Made by a program: the position numbers and the translations under genes. Below, piece by piece: positions 9,084 to 17,419 of a stretch of DNA of 64,000 nucleotides (position 1 is the stretch's first letter; each line of letters starts with the position of its first letter). The DNA is from Bacillus suaedaesalsae (GTDB lineage Bacteria; Bacillota; Bacilli; Bacillales; SA4), in NCBI RefSeq assembly GCF_016890225.1, contig NZ_JAFELM010000045.1, positions 90,134-154,133 on the forward strand, given 5' to 3'. The notes under the pieces were generated by a model. The model had not been told where the DNA came from. It ran no database searches and saw nothing but the letters and a program-made list of their open reading frames with translations.

Positions 9084-9946
9084 ATTAAGTAGCCCCCTGC
9101 TTTTAATAAAATTGGAATTCCTAGTAACACACTATACAGTAATAAAATAATTTCTTCATGTAGACTTAATAACAGTGGGTCCATAACCGGATAGACTGTT
9201 AAATGTCCTGCTCCATTTACACGTCCGAGAATGATCATTAGCAACAGCGATAAAACAATGATCGCTAGAAATAGATCCTTCTTCTTAAATATAAAATGAT
9301 TGTAGCTCGTTCTGTGTTGATTCGTTCCATATCCACGTGCATTCATTGAATCTGCAGTCTGTATTGCTTCCTCAAGAGAAAAAGTCGTTAATACTTGAAC
9401 AATTGATAATCCATTAGACACTTTATCCTTCCATTTTCCTTTGCTTAACGATATCCCTTTACTCCTTTGGATATTAGTAATTTCCTCTAGCCTTCTTCTC
9501 ATCAAAGGAATAAAGCGGAGTGTTAACATAAGTAATATTGAGAACTTAGGAAGAGATTTAGAAAAAAGAAAAAGGAGTTTATTAGGGGTCATAATTTCAT
9601 TGTAGTTTACAAAGATCATCGTTACACCAATTAATGAAAATGCGGCCATAAAACCGTATATAATAGCTTCTAATGTAATTACATGGTTAAATAACACCAT
9701 CATTACATGAAGCCCTCTCTCATTAAAGAGAGGATTCATGATAAATATAATAACTCCGGTAGTTATAATAAAGGCAATCCATTTTCGTAGCGCATGACCT
9801 CGGTCGTGTGCAAAATTTAGTAGAAGTATAATGGCTGTACCCACAATTATGAAGAATGGATGCATGCAGAGTGTAAACGCTGTAATACTAGCCACATAAT
9901 AAAGAAACGTTACAAAGGGATGAAAGCGATCAAAGCTGTAATACAT
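9065..9946 (-). CDS. ECF transporter transmembrane scaffold EcfT
   Basis: A 293-residue membrane protein with several hydrophobic helices and a cytoplasmic coupling region. The diagnostic ARG motif is present at 203-205 (SMNARGYG), with a preceding charged segment (PLMRRRLEEI) typical of EcfT, which couples ATPase motion to toppling of the S component. It lies between the DUF4430 lipoprotein gene and the fused ATPase gene and overlaps the latter. T, A1A2 and S are all encoded here, so the module is complete and probably dedicated. Confidence 0.9.
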   Translation of the reverse strand: MYYSFDRFHPFVTFLYYVASITAFTLCMHPFFIIVGTAIILLLNFAHDRGHALRKWIAFIITTGVIIFIMNPLFNERGLHVMMVLFNHVITLEAIIYGFMAAFSLIGVTMIFVNYNEIMTPNKLLFLFSKSLPKFSILLMLTLRFIPLMRRRLEEITNIQRSKGISLSKGKWKDKVSNGLSIVQVLTTFSLEEAIQTADSMNARGYGTNQHRTSYNHFIFKKKDLFLAIIVLSLLLMIILGRVNGAGHLTVYPVMDPLLLSLHEEIILLLYSVLLGIPILLKAGGYLIWRISK

Positions 9947-9960
9947 GTTTACTCCTCCAA

Positions 9961-10701
9961 TTAATCTTCCTTATAAATCCAATCTATATGGTCGCCATTT
10001 TTTACTTGAATGGCATCTGCACTTCTATCTAACGTTACACCATTTCTCTGGCAGGTCCAACCACTTTTAGGTCCATAATCGAATTCATAGATATTGTGAA
10101 TTCCTTCAACATAAGCAGTAGGACCATTACCAGTATAACCGACCATAATACCTTTATTTTTTGCTACTAAAAGTAAAACATCGAGAATTGTAGCACCTTC
10201 TTTAACCTCTACTGTAGTCGAACCTGCAATCGTACCCACATCTTTAGGTCCTTTAATTACAGTTGAAACAGTTAGTAAATTCTCAGGCTTCTTCTCTTCT
10301 ACTGGTGGTGTTACCGGTTTTTCTTCTTTTTTCTCTTCTACTTTTGGTGATTGCACTGCTGGAGAGGAAGGGGCAGTGTTGCTCTCACTATTAGGTTTAG
10401 ATGGTTTAGTGATCGTTGATTTCGGCGACTCTCCTTTAGGTGTATTTGCAGCTTGCTGATCTGTACTATTAGCTCCTTCCTTAGCCTGCACAGATGGAGT
10501 TTGTTCAGTTTGTGACAGATCTGCTTGCTCAGATATATTTCCTTCATTGGTATCTTTTATTTCATCTTTTTCCTTTACTTCAACTGATTTCTCCTTTGAA
10601 GAGTCAGTTGCTGTGCTCATCTGATTATTTTCACAGCCATTAAAGACAGCAATCAATAAAGAAAAGAGAATGATTGAAAGCAATTTTATATGTTTTCTCA
10701 T
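9961..10701 (-). CDS. DUF4430 (transcobalamin C-terminal-like) lipoprotein
   Basis: A 246-residue predicted lipoprotein. A hydrophobic signal (7-22) ends at C23 in FNGC, an atypical lipobox. A long Glu/Lys/Pro/Ser/Thr-rich linker (about 25-140) follows, long enough to extend from the membrane into the wall. The C-terminal domain (about 142-246) is DUF4430-like and includes GATILDVLLLVAKNKG and YGPKSGWTCQRNG, ending in NGDHIDWIYK; this fold is the beta domain of transcobalamin and intrinsic factor. Placed between a sortase and EcfT in a B12-riboswitch operon, it may receive cobalamin and deliver it to the ECF importer. Ligand binding is inferred. Confidence 0.8.
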   Translation of the reverse strand: MRKHIKLLSIILFSLLIAVFNGCENNQMSTATDSSKEKSVEVKEKDEIKDTNEGNISEQADLSQTEQTPSVQAKEGANSTDQQAANTPKGESPKSTITKPSKPNSESNTAPSSPAVQSPKVEEKKEEKPVTPPVEEKKPENLLTVSTVIKGPKDVGTIAGSTTVEVKEGATILDVLLLVAKNKGIMVGYTGNGPTAYVEGIHNIYEFDYGPKSGWTCQRNGVTLDRSADAIQVKNGDHIDWIYKED

Positions 10702-10712
10702 TGTATATCCTC

Positions 10713-11291
10713 CTATAACTTCCTTTTAGCATTCACAATGTATCTCTGTGGCGCATCCCCGACAAAATTAAATGGATAGCAAGTAGTGACTGTTAAAAGC
10801 TCTGTAGGATAAGTAGACTTAATAACTGTCCTATCATCTGCTTCGACAATAAAAGTCTCTTCAATCACGTAGGTAAAAGTTCCATCAGACATCTCAACCT
10901 CTAACTCATCTCCCACCTCTAATTCCCCTAATCTCTTGAATACTGTATCACGATGACCCGATAAAACAATTTGATCCTCTCCATCAGGCAGGGCTGTGCC
11001 CTCATAATGGCCAACACCTTTATCCAAAGCTTCTTCTGTAGTTCCTTTTATGATAGGTAATATTTCATTAAGTGTCGGAAGTTTGAGAATACCGATTACA
11101 TCCTTATCTTGTAGTGTTGGAATTTCTTCTAGCTCTACTTCTTCTGATGTACCTTTTCCTTTGCTAAGCATCAATTTAGCTTGCTCTAAAGCTTCACCTT
11201 GTTTATGAGTGCTATCAAAATACTGATATCCAGCTACTATGATAAAAAAGAGCCCTCCTGCTATAAACAAGAGGGAGGATTTAATTTTCAT
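10713..11291 (-). CDS. Class D-like sortase
   Basis: A 192-residue membrane-anchored transpeptidase with an N-terminal signal-anchor helix (5-21). The catalytic triad is visible as H113 (LSGHRDTVF), C171 (TVTTCYPF) and R183 (APQRYIV). The TTC-Y-P-F context and lack of a C-terminal helix fit class D sortases. B. anthracis SrtC, of this class, uses LPNTA substrates. The next gene upstream, 3 bases away, encodes a protein with exactly an LPNTA sorting signal, so the enzyme is very probably dedicated to it. Confidence 0.9.
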   Translation of the reverse strand: MKIKSSLLFIAGGLFFIIVAGYQYFDSTHKQGEALEQAKLMLSKGKGTSEEVELEEIPTLQDKDVIGILKLPTLNEILPIIKGTTEEALDKGVGHYEGTALPDGEDQIVLSGHRDTVFKRLGELEVGDELEVEMSDGTFTYVIEETFIVEADDRTVIKSTYPTELLTVTTCYPFNFVGDAPQRYIVNAKRKL

Positions 11292-11294
11292 GTA

Positions 11295-13082
11295 TTAAGC
11301 CTTCTTTCTTCTATCCACAATTTGCTTTACTATTCCGATACATAGTAAAAGCATTCCAATTACGATTAAATTAGACGTGTTGGTTGCAGTGTTCGGAAGT
11401 AATTTACCACCAGCTTCGTTTGAATTTGGTTGCTTAATTGGAGTTTCTTCAATTGGTGTTTGTGGTGCTTGATCAAGTAACGGCAACTGATAGAGTGATC
11501 CCTTACCTTGTAAGAATAACTGATAAGATACTAGCCCTTGAACGGCTTGAGCTGTAGAAAATGAATCACTCGTGTCTCCTCCTTGCCAATCAAAGCCACC
11601 ATCACTGTTTTGGAAAGAAACCAAATATGAAATTAAGTTTTCCGCGGTACTAGTAGCTTGTGCTGTAACAGTGTTTGCAGCTGCTTGGTCTTTTGTAAAT
11701 GAAGCACCAGCTGAGTCAATTCCCAACGCTGATAAAGCAATAACAAGCTGCGCTGCAGTAGAACTATTATCCACTTTTCCAGCTTTATATTGAGTTGATA
11801 AATAGTTTACACCATTCTCAATTGGCTGTTTTACATGTGACTGATTTTTATAAGGTGCCAATGCAGCAAGTACCATTCCAGTCGTATCTAAATCACTGGT
11901 GCTACCACCATCCCAAGACCAACCTCCATCTGAATTTTGGTTTGTCAATAAATGGTTTACTAGCTTTTCGCGTGTCCATGTTGCAGACTGAGGAACTTCA
12001 AAGTTTGCACTGTCTAATGCAATAAGGCCATACGTTACACCATTAAGACCTTGCTTTGTTAAGTTACCATTGTAAATCGCCTCTACAAGATTGTATCCTT
12101 CAATATTTAAAGGATTTCCGCCAGCAGCTAGAATTCCTAGAACATATCTTTCTGTATCTGTAACCTTAGAAAATTTCCCCTGCTTTTCTTTAATAACTTT
12201 TTTTATATTTTCTAAATAACTAGCTGGAATTGTTTTGCCTGCTTGTTTTAGAGAAACAGCTTCCCACTCCCCTATATTATTTGTTGCAATATAGGTAGTT
12301 ACATTATCTATACTCTTTTTAATTTCTTCTGTTGATACTGGTTTTACATCACCTGTAGTTGGAGTTTCTTCCCCTTCAGTCGGATCTCCAGATGATTCAT
12401 ATTTAAAGCTTATAGTATCACCATTCTTTATCTTATAGCCATCTGCTCCAACATCAGCAGATTTACCATTAATATACAACATCCAGTAATTGCTACTAGT
12501 AGCTGATATACCGTTAATAGAATCAATCATTACTCCAAAAGGATATTTAGTAGTAAGTACATTTTCATGTCCAAGAGCAACAATTAACAAATCAAGTGCA
12601 GTTGGTTCATTAATAAAAGCAAGTGCTTGATTATATACATCTCCTACTTCTTTGTTACTAACCTCCAAGATTGCCTCGCTCGTAGAAGCTACCTTTGAAT
12701 TTACATAGTTAAAGCTTAGTTCATCACCGTCTTGAACTCTATAGCTATCTGCTCCAACTTGAGCCTGAATACCATTAATATAGAAGGTCCAATAAGAATC
12801 CTGGTCTCCTCCAACTCCCATAATACTTGTAATCATTTTACCGAAACTATACTGTGTGAACTCTACTTGATCTTGACCCACTGTATTTACAAGTGCATCA
12901 AAGGCTGTCATATTTTCTTGGTAAGTAAATTCTGTTTCAGTTACTAGAGTACCAGAATTACCTGAACCGATAACTGTAATTGTCTCTTTTAAATCATTCG
13001 CATGTACAATAGGTTGGTATACCCCAAATACTAATGCGAATGCTAGTAAAATTGATAACACACTCTTAAACTTAAGCTTCAT
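11295..13082 (-). CDS. Wall-anchored transcobalamin/intrinsic-factor-like protein
   Basis: A 595-residue surface protein. A signal peptide (1-28, ending VHA) is followed by two DUF4430-like beta domains (about 33-130 and 133-233), each ending in a YW-x-x-YING motif and a 'DG/NGD-x-(I/L)SF' strand. After an acidic linker comes a helical region (about 250-545) with two squalene-cyclase/prenyltransferase-type repeats, QNSDGGWSWDGG and QNSDGGFDWQGG. The C-terminus has LPNTA (562-566), a hydrophobic helix and RRKKA: a sortase signal. DUF4430 and an alpha6/alpha6 barrel are the two domains of animal intrinsic factor, here in reverse order. It is first in the cobalamin-riboswitch operon. Cobalamin capture is a strong inference. 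Confidence 0.85.
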   Translation of the reverse strand: MKLKFKSVLSILLAFALVFGVYQPIVHANDLKETITVIGSGNSGTLVTETEFTYQENMTAFDALVNTVGQDQVEFTQYSFGKMITSIMGVGGDQDSYWTFYINGIQAQVGADSYRVQDGDELSFNYVNSKVASTSEAILEVSNKEVGDVYNQALAFINEPTALDLLIVALGHENVLTTKYPFGVMIDSINGISATSSNYWMLYINGKSADVGADGYKIKNGDTISFKYESSGDPTEGEETPTTGDVKPVSTEEIKKSIDNVTTYIATNNIGEWEAVSLKQAGKTIPASYLENIKKVIKEKQGKFSKVTDTERYVLGILAAGGNPLNIEGYNLVEAIYNGNLTKQGLNGVTYGLIALDSANFEVPQSATWTREKLVNHLLTNQNSDGGWSWDGGSTSDLDTTGMVLAALAPYKNQSHVKQPIENGVNYLSTQYKAGKVDNSSTAAQLVIALSALGIDSAGASFTKDQAAANTVTAQATSTAENLISYLVSFQNSDGGFDWQGGDTSDSFSTAQAVQGLVSYQLFLQGKGSLYQLPLLDQAPQTPIEETPIKQPNSNEAGGKLLPNTATNTSNLIVIGMLLLCIGIVKQIVDRRKKA

Positions 13083-13121
13083 ACTTCTCTCCCCTAACTT
13101 ATTCTATGTAAAAAACTACAT

Positions 13122-13144
13122 AAAAAAAATCCTCAAACGAGGAT
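13122..13144 (-). terminator. Attenuator terminator of the cobalamin riboswitch
   Basis: On the minus strand, ATCCTC-GTTT-GAGGAT is followed by eight T residues, between the aptamer and the first gene. It is the expected off-switch when cobalamin is bound. Confidence 0.75.
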
Positions 13145-13189
13145 ATGCTGTCAAGATTTCAGGAAATGGCATACGCTTTCCTATTTCGT

Positions 13190-13402
13190 CTTAACACCTT
13201 CCTATCCGCGTAGGTTTTTATGGTGCAGAAAAACAGGCAGGTTTCCTGGCTCATGATCATAGCTCCCTATGTCTTCCCATCTTATTTAGACAGTGACTTT
13301 ATATAGGTTGCTCCCATTTACAGTGGCGGGACCGCGTTGGCTTTTTACCAAACTTCCCTTTTAAGTTAAGAATCTCCTTAAAGATAACTTAACACCTGTT
13401 TA
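13190..13402 (-). promoter_or_regulatory. Cobalamin (B12) riboswitch
   Basis: The minus strand carries the B12-box AGCCAGGAAACCTGCC (within 13231-13251) and, upstream of it, the conserved core GCGGTCCCGCCACTGTAA followed by GGGAGC. These are the hallmark elements of the adenosylcobalamin aptamer. A terminator hairpin and the transcobalamin-like gene follow, so the whole six-gene operon should be expressed when B12 is scarce. The 3' boundary is approximate. Confidence 0.95.
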
Positions 13403-13492
13403 TTGCTTATTCATTTTTTTATGACAAAGTAATTATAACCCTAATGTGAAAAACTGTCACCATATGATATATAAAAATGTAAAAACTTGTAC

Positions 13493-13540
13493 TATAAAAA
13501 AGAAAATAGACTGTTCTAAGCATGGAACAGCCTATTTTGT
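13493..13540 (-). terminator. Intrinsic terminator of resDE
   Basis: On the minus strand, AAAATAGGCTGTTC pairs with GAACAGTCTATTTT (one bulge or mismatch), followed by a T-rich tract. It lies about 70 bases after the resE stop and separates resDE from the riboswitch operon. Confidence 0.7.
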
Positions 13541-13608
13541 ACATATTAGAATTGGTAAAAATGTTTCTTATGAAACAAGAATCTTCGCCACAACCTGCGA
13601 AAATCTCT

Positions 13609-15378
13609 CTATTTTCGAGGTAAAAAGAAAGAAAATGTCGTTCCTTCGTTTATTTTGCTATGAACCGAAATGGTTCCTTGATGAGCATCGATGATATTTT
13701 TAACGATAGCCAAACCTAAACCAGTCCCTGACTTCCCTCTTGTCCTTGCCTTATCTGCTTTATAGAAGCGTTCAAACACAAAAGGTAAGTCCTCATTTGG
13801 TATTCCGGAGCCCGAGTCCTGAACATCTACCTTTAATCCATCTTCAAGTAACTGTACATATACTCCTACTTCACCCGATGGTTCAGTATGTCTAATTGCA
13901 TTATCAATTAAATTGGTAAACACTTGTTCCATTCGATCCACGTCAAACGTGAATGTTCCACTACAATCTGAACAGGTAGTTGATAATGAAATGGATTTTT
14001 CTTTTGCCAAGCCTTGAAATTTACGAACAACTCTATCTACAAAATCTTGAAGCTGAATATTTTCTTCTTGTAACTGAATATGTCCTGCTTCTATTCTTGC
14101 AATATCAAGAAGCTCATTAACTAGCCTGCCCATTCGAAGCGATTCTTCATAGATAACGCCAGCTATCTCCTTTTTCTCTTGTTCACTCTCAGCAATATCG
14201 TCAATAATTGCCTCACTATACCCTTGAAGCATAGAGATTGGTGTTCTAAGTTCATGCGATACATTCGCAATAAAGTCTTTTCTTAGCTTATCAAGCCGAC
14301 GTTCCTCAGTCATATCTCGTAATACAGCAACCGCCCCACGAATTTGAGAACCGTTATACAAAGGACTCATCACAATAACCCATGTTCTACCTTGAAATGT
14401 AATTTCAATCGACTGTTCACTCTCAAATGATACTACTCTATTAAATAGTTCTTTAAGTTCAGGCGGAATATTGTCTTGCATCCCTTGTTCATAATACCAT
14501 GCTTGCAAAAATCGCTCGGCAGGTGGATTGGAGACTTGCACAATTCCACTTCTGTTTAATGTAATTACCCCATCTGCCATACTGCTCAAAATACTGAAAA
14601 GCTGTTCTTTTTCTTGTCGCAAAGCGTCAAGGTTTAACTTAAGCTGCTTTCCCATTTTGTTAAAGGCAATGGCAAGCTCACCAATTTCATCCCGAGTCAT
14701 AATTGGCAATCTGGTTTCAAATCTACCTTTTGCCATTTGAAAGGCTGCTTCACGCATCTTGATTAAGGGTAAAGTAATCCTCGATGAGAGGAAAAAGGCA
14801 AAGAAGGTTGTTAAAACAAATGCGATAAACGCGGCTAAAAAGATTAACTGAGTTGTTTTTTCTGTTGTTTGTTGAATAACATTTAGGGATTGGTAGAGGT
14901 AGACAGCACCAACTTTATTATTTTTGGATTCAAATGGTACTCCAACAATCATGACTTCCTCGTTATTCGTTTTTTCAGCTTCCGATAGCAATGTGTTAGA
15001 CGCTTTCTTAATCACAACTTCACTGTTTGTTATCACTTTTGAAAGTTCTTCATCTTCTTTTATTGCGGTTAATGGAAGATCAGGCAATTCCTCTTCACTC
15101 GTCGAATACCAATAATGGTCTTCATCCTCAACGATTAATACTTTCGTTAGTGGATCAATGACTTCCCACGCAATGGAGCGAGCAAGCTCTTGATTTTCGT
15201 GTTCTTCAAGTATAAACGCTATTTTATTCGCAATCTGCTCCAAGTCATCTTCAGCTTCGTTCACATGATATTGTTCAAAAAACTGCAATAACATCATTGT
15301 TAAAATTGTAAGAACGAATGACACAAGGACTAAGATGGTCATCCAAAGCTTTCCTACAACGCTATTCCAAAGTTTCAT
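13609..15378 (-). CDS. resE: Sensor histidine kinase ResE
   Basis: A 589-residue membrane sensor kinase for redox and oxygen limitation. Two transmembrane helices (about 11-33 and 178-198) flank an extracytoplasmic domain. Then come HAMP (about 200-252), PAS (about 262-355), the phospho-acceptor H375 in [12 protein letters not shown], and the ATPase domain with DNAIRH, DSGSGIP and [10 protein letters not shown]. The start overlaps the resD stop by 4 bases. ResE activates ResD, controlling anaerobic respiration and cytochrome biogenesis genes. In B. subtilis sigX follows directly; here the B12 operon intervenes. Confidence 0.94.
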   Translation of the reverse strand: MKLWNSVVGKLWMTILVLVSFVLTILTMMLLQFFEQYHVNEAEDDLEQIANKIAFILEEHENQELARSIAWEVIDPLTKVLIVEDEDHYWYSTSEEELPDLPLTAIKEDEELSKVITNSEVVIKKASNTLLSEAEKTNNEEVMIVGVPFESKNNKVGAVYLYQSLNVIQQTTEKTTQLIFLAAFIAFVLTTFFAFFLSSRITLPLIKMREAAFQMAKGRFETRLPIMTRDEIGELAIAFNKMGKQLKLNLDALRQEKEQLFSILSSMADGVITLNRSGIVQVSNPPAERFLQAWYYEQGMQDNIPPELKELFNRVVSFESEQSIEITFQGRTWVIVMSPLYNGSQIRGAVAVLRDMTEERRLDKLRKDFIANVSHELRTPISMLQGYSEAIIDDIAESEQEKKEIAGVIYEESLRMGRLVNELLDIARIEAGHIQLQEENIQLQDFVDRVVRKFQGLAKEKSISLSTTCSDCSGTFTFDVDRMEQVFTNLIDNAIRHTEPSGEVGVYVQLLEDGLKVDVQDSGSGIPNEDLPFVFERFYKADKARTRGKSGTGLGLAIVKNIIDAHQGTISVHSKINEGTTFSFFLPRK

Positions 15379-16091
15379 TCTTCGATAACCTCAAATTTAT
15401 AGCCTACTCCCCAAACAGTAATAATCATTTTTGCGGCTGTTTCGGAAACTTTATTTAACTTTTCTCGTAACCGTTTTACATGTGTATCGACAGTTCTTAA
15501 ATCACCGAAAAATTCATAATGCCACACTTCCTTCAATAACTGTTCACGGTCAAAAACCTTATCCGGTGATTTAGCTAAGAAGTATAATAACTCGTACTCT
15601 TTTGGAGTTAAACTAACCTCTTTACCGTCAGCAGTAACGCGGTGTGCATCATTATCGATAGTTAAGTGTGGAAATACAAGTACATCTACTGATGATTTAT
15701 CATTTTGAACAAAATGTGATTTCGAGGATCTTCTTAGTAATGCTTTTACACGCAATACTACTTCTCTAGGACTAAATGGTTTGACAATATAATCATCTGT
15801 CCCAACTTCGAATCCTTGAACTCGATTCACTTCTTCACCTTTTGCTGTCAACATAATAACCGGTGTTGCCTTCTTTTCACGAAGGTCTTTACAAACTTCA
15901 ATTCCGTCCTTACCTGGCATCATCACATCTAAAAGAATCAAGTCGTATTCTTTTTCTAACGCTTTGTCTAAAGCCTCGATACCATCCTCTGCTTCCTCAA
16001 TTATGTAACCTTCTCTTTCAAGGTACATTCTTAGTAATCTTCTAATACGTTCCTCATCGTCTACAACTAAAATCGTTACGTCTTGACTCAT
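15375..16091 (-). CDS. resD: Response regulator ResD
   Basis: A 238-residue OmpR/PhoB-type response regulator. The receiver domain (1-125) has the acidic pocket D11-D12, phospho-acceptor D55 (LLDVMMPG), and conserved T and K residues ([14 protein letters not shown]). The C-terminal winged helix (about 140-235) ends [11 protein letters not shown] then TVWGVGYKF. Encoded with resE and downstream of resABC, it regulates respiration genes in B. subtilis. A terminator precedes it, so resDE probably also have their own promoter. Confidence 0.95.
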   Translation of the reverse strand: MSQDVTILVVDDEERIRRLLRMYLEREGYIIEEAEDGIEALDKALEKEYDLILLDVMMPGKDGIEVCKDLREKKATPVIMLTAKGEEVNRVQGFEVGTDDYIVKPFSPREVVLRVKALLRRSSKSHFVQNDKSSVDVLVFPHLTIDNDAHRVTADGKEVSLTPKEYELLYFLAKSPDKVFDREQLLKEVWHYEFFGDLRTVDTHVKRLREKLNKVSETAAKMIITVWGVGYKFEVIEE

Positions 16092-16120
16092 TCAAATACA
16101 CCTCATTATTATTCTTTTTC

Positions 16121-16153
16121 AAAAAAAGCCTTCACATTACATGAAGGCTTTTT
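16121..16153 (-). terminator. Terminator between resC and resD
   Basis: Minus-strand stem AAAAAGCCTTCA / TGAAGGCTTTTT with a short loop and a T-run of seven, between the resC stop and the resD start. It would separate resABC from resDE or reduce read-through. Confidence 0.75.
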
Positions 16154-16216
16154 ATGTTTTTCTTAAATCTAAACTGTATGCAGATTCTCGAAGTTTGTAT
16201 AGTCATGTTGTTTTCT

Positions 16217-17404
16217 TTAGGCGTAAGAGTGTAAGCCTGCAATTACTAGGTTTACTACTACTAGGTTAAACATGATGATGGCAAAACCAAGTGTTGCTAG
16301 CCATGCTGATCTCTCACCATGCCAACCTTGTGAAAGTCGTAAATGAAGAAAAGCTGCATAAAATAACCAAGTTATTAATGCCCACACTTCCTTTGGATCC
16401 CAACCCCAGAAACGCGTCCAAGCGATTTGTGCCCAAATCATAGCAAAGATTAATGCTCCTAATGTGAAAATTGGGAATCCAATTGCTACAGATCGATATG
16501 TGATCTCATCTACAAGCTGGGGATTCACATTCTTCAGTAGTGGTTGAAGCGCCGCAGAAATACGTTTTCTTAATATAAGTCTAATCAAACCGTACAATAC
16601 TAAACCAGAAAGAATTGACAAAATAAGCGTATTTAACTTTTTAGGAGCTGCTTCACCTTTCATCCATTTTGGTGCGTCCATAATCGGATGCATTGCATCA
16701 GTCGAAATTTCATCTCCACCAGCAGGTCCAACAAGTGGTGGAAGGTTATATACTAACTCTATCTCTTGCTTTAGATTAGGATCTTCCCAATTAAATTTCG
16801 CTTCATAATCTGCCATTGAGAACCCGATTGTTACACCAATAAATCCAATAACACTTAGAATACTATATAAAATAGCTTCTAAACCAAATGTACGTAAGCT
16901 AGCCTTTGATTGATCAACTACCCTAATTAAATAAATTAATCCAGATGCAAAACTGACTGCTAGTACTGCCTCACCTAATGCAGCAGTTGTTACGTGTATA
17001 TGCAACCAATCGCTTTGTAGTGCTGGAATCAATGGTGCTACATCACGAGGAAACATACTAGCATAAGCAATGATTAATATTGCTACAGGTAAAGTAAATA
17101 ATCCTAATACACTGCTTTTGTAAATGAAATAAATAAAGATAAATGCTAATACTAATGCCATTCCGAAAAATGTCGTGAATTCAAATAGATTACTTACTGG
17201 AGCATGTCCAGCAGCAATCCATCTTGTGATGAAATAGCCTAATTGTGAAATAAATCCGATAATTGTTACAACAATACCGATTTTGCTCCACTTATTGATA
17301 CGTGTTTCACTTTGCTTATCTCGAATTGCTCCACCGAAGAAGAAGGTAGCAACTAAATATAATACAAAGGATACATAAAGTAAATTACTACTAAGTGCAA
17401 CCAC
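16217..17404 (-). CDS. resC: Cytochrome c biogenesis protein ResC (CcsA/CcsB type)
   Basis: A 395-residue polytopic membrane protein of the system II cytochrome c synthetase. The haem-handling signature is visible near the C-terminus as [20 protein letters not shown], the tryptophan-rich WWD-type domain. Conserved histidines flank it (for example [11 protein letters not shown] and [13 protein letters not shown]). It works with ResB to export haem and attach it to apocytochrome c outside the membrane. It follows resB with a 15-base gap. Confidence 0.93.
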   Translation of the reverse strand: MVALSSNLLYVSFVLYLVATFFFGGAIRDKQSETRINKWSKIGIVVTIIGFISQLGYFITRWIAAGHAPVSNLFEFTTFFGMALVLAFIFIYFIYKSSVLGLFTLPVAILIIAYASMFPRDVAPLIPALQSDWLHIHVTTAALGEAVLAVSFASGLIYLIRVVDQSKASLRTFGLEAILYSILSVIGFIGVTIGFSMADYEAKFNWEDPNLKQEIELVYNLPPLVGPAGGDEISTDAMHPIMDAPKWMKGEAAPKKLNTLILSILSGLVLYGLIRLILRKRISAALQPLLKNVNPQLVDEITYRSVAIGFPIFTLGALIFAMIWAQIAWTRFWGWDPKEVWALITWLFYAAFLHLRLSQGWHGERSAWLATLGFAIIMFNLVVVNLVIAGLHSYA

Positions 17405-17419
17405 GTTATGGCTCCCCCT

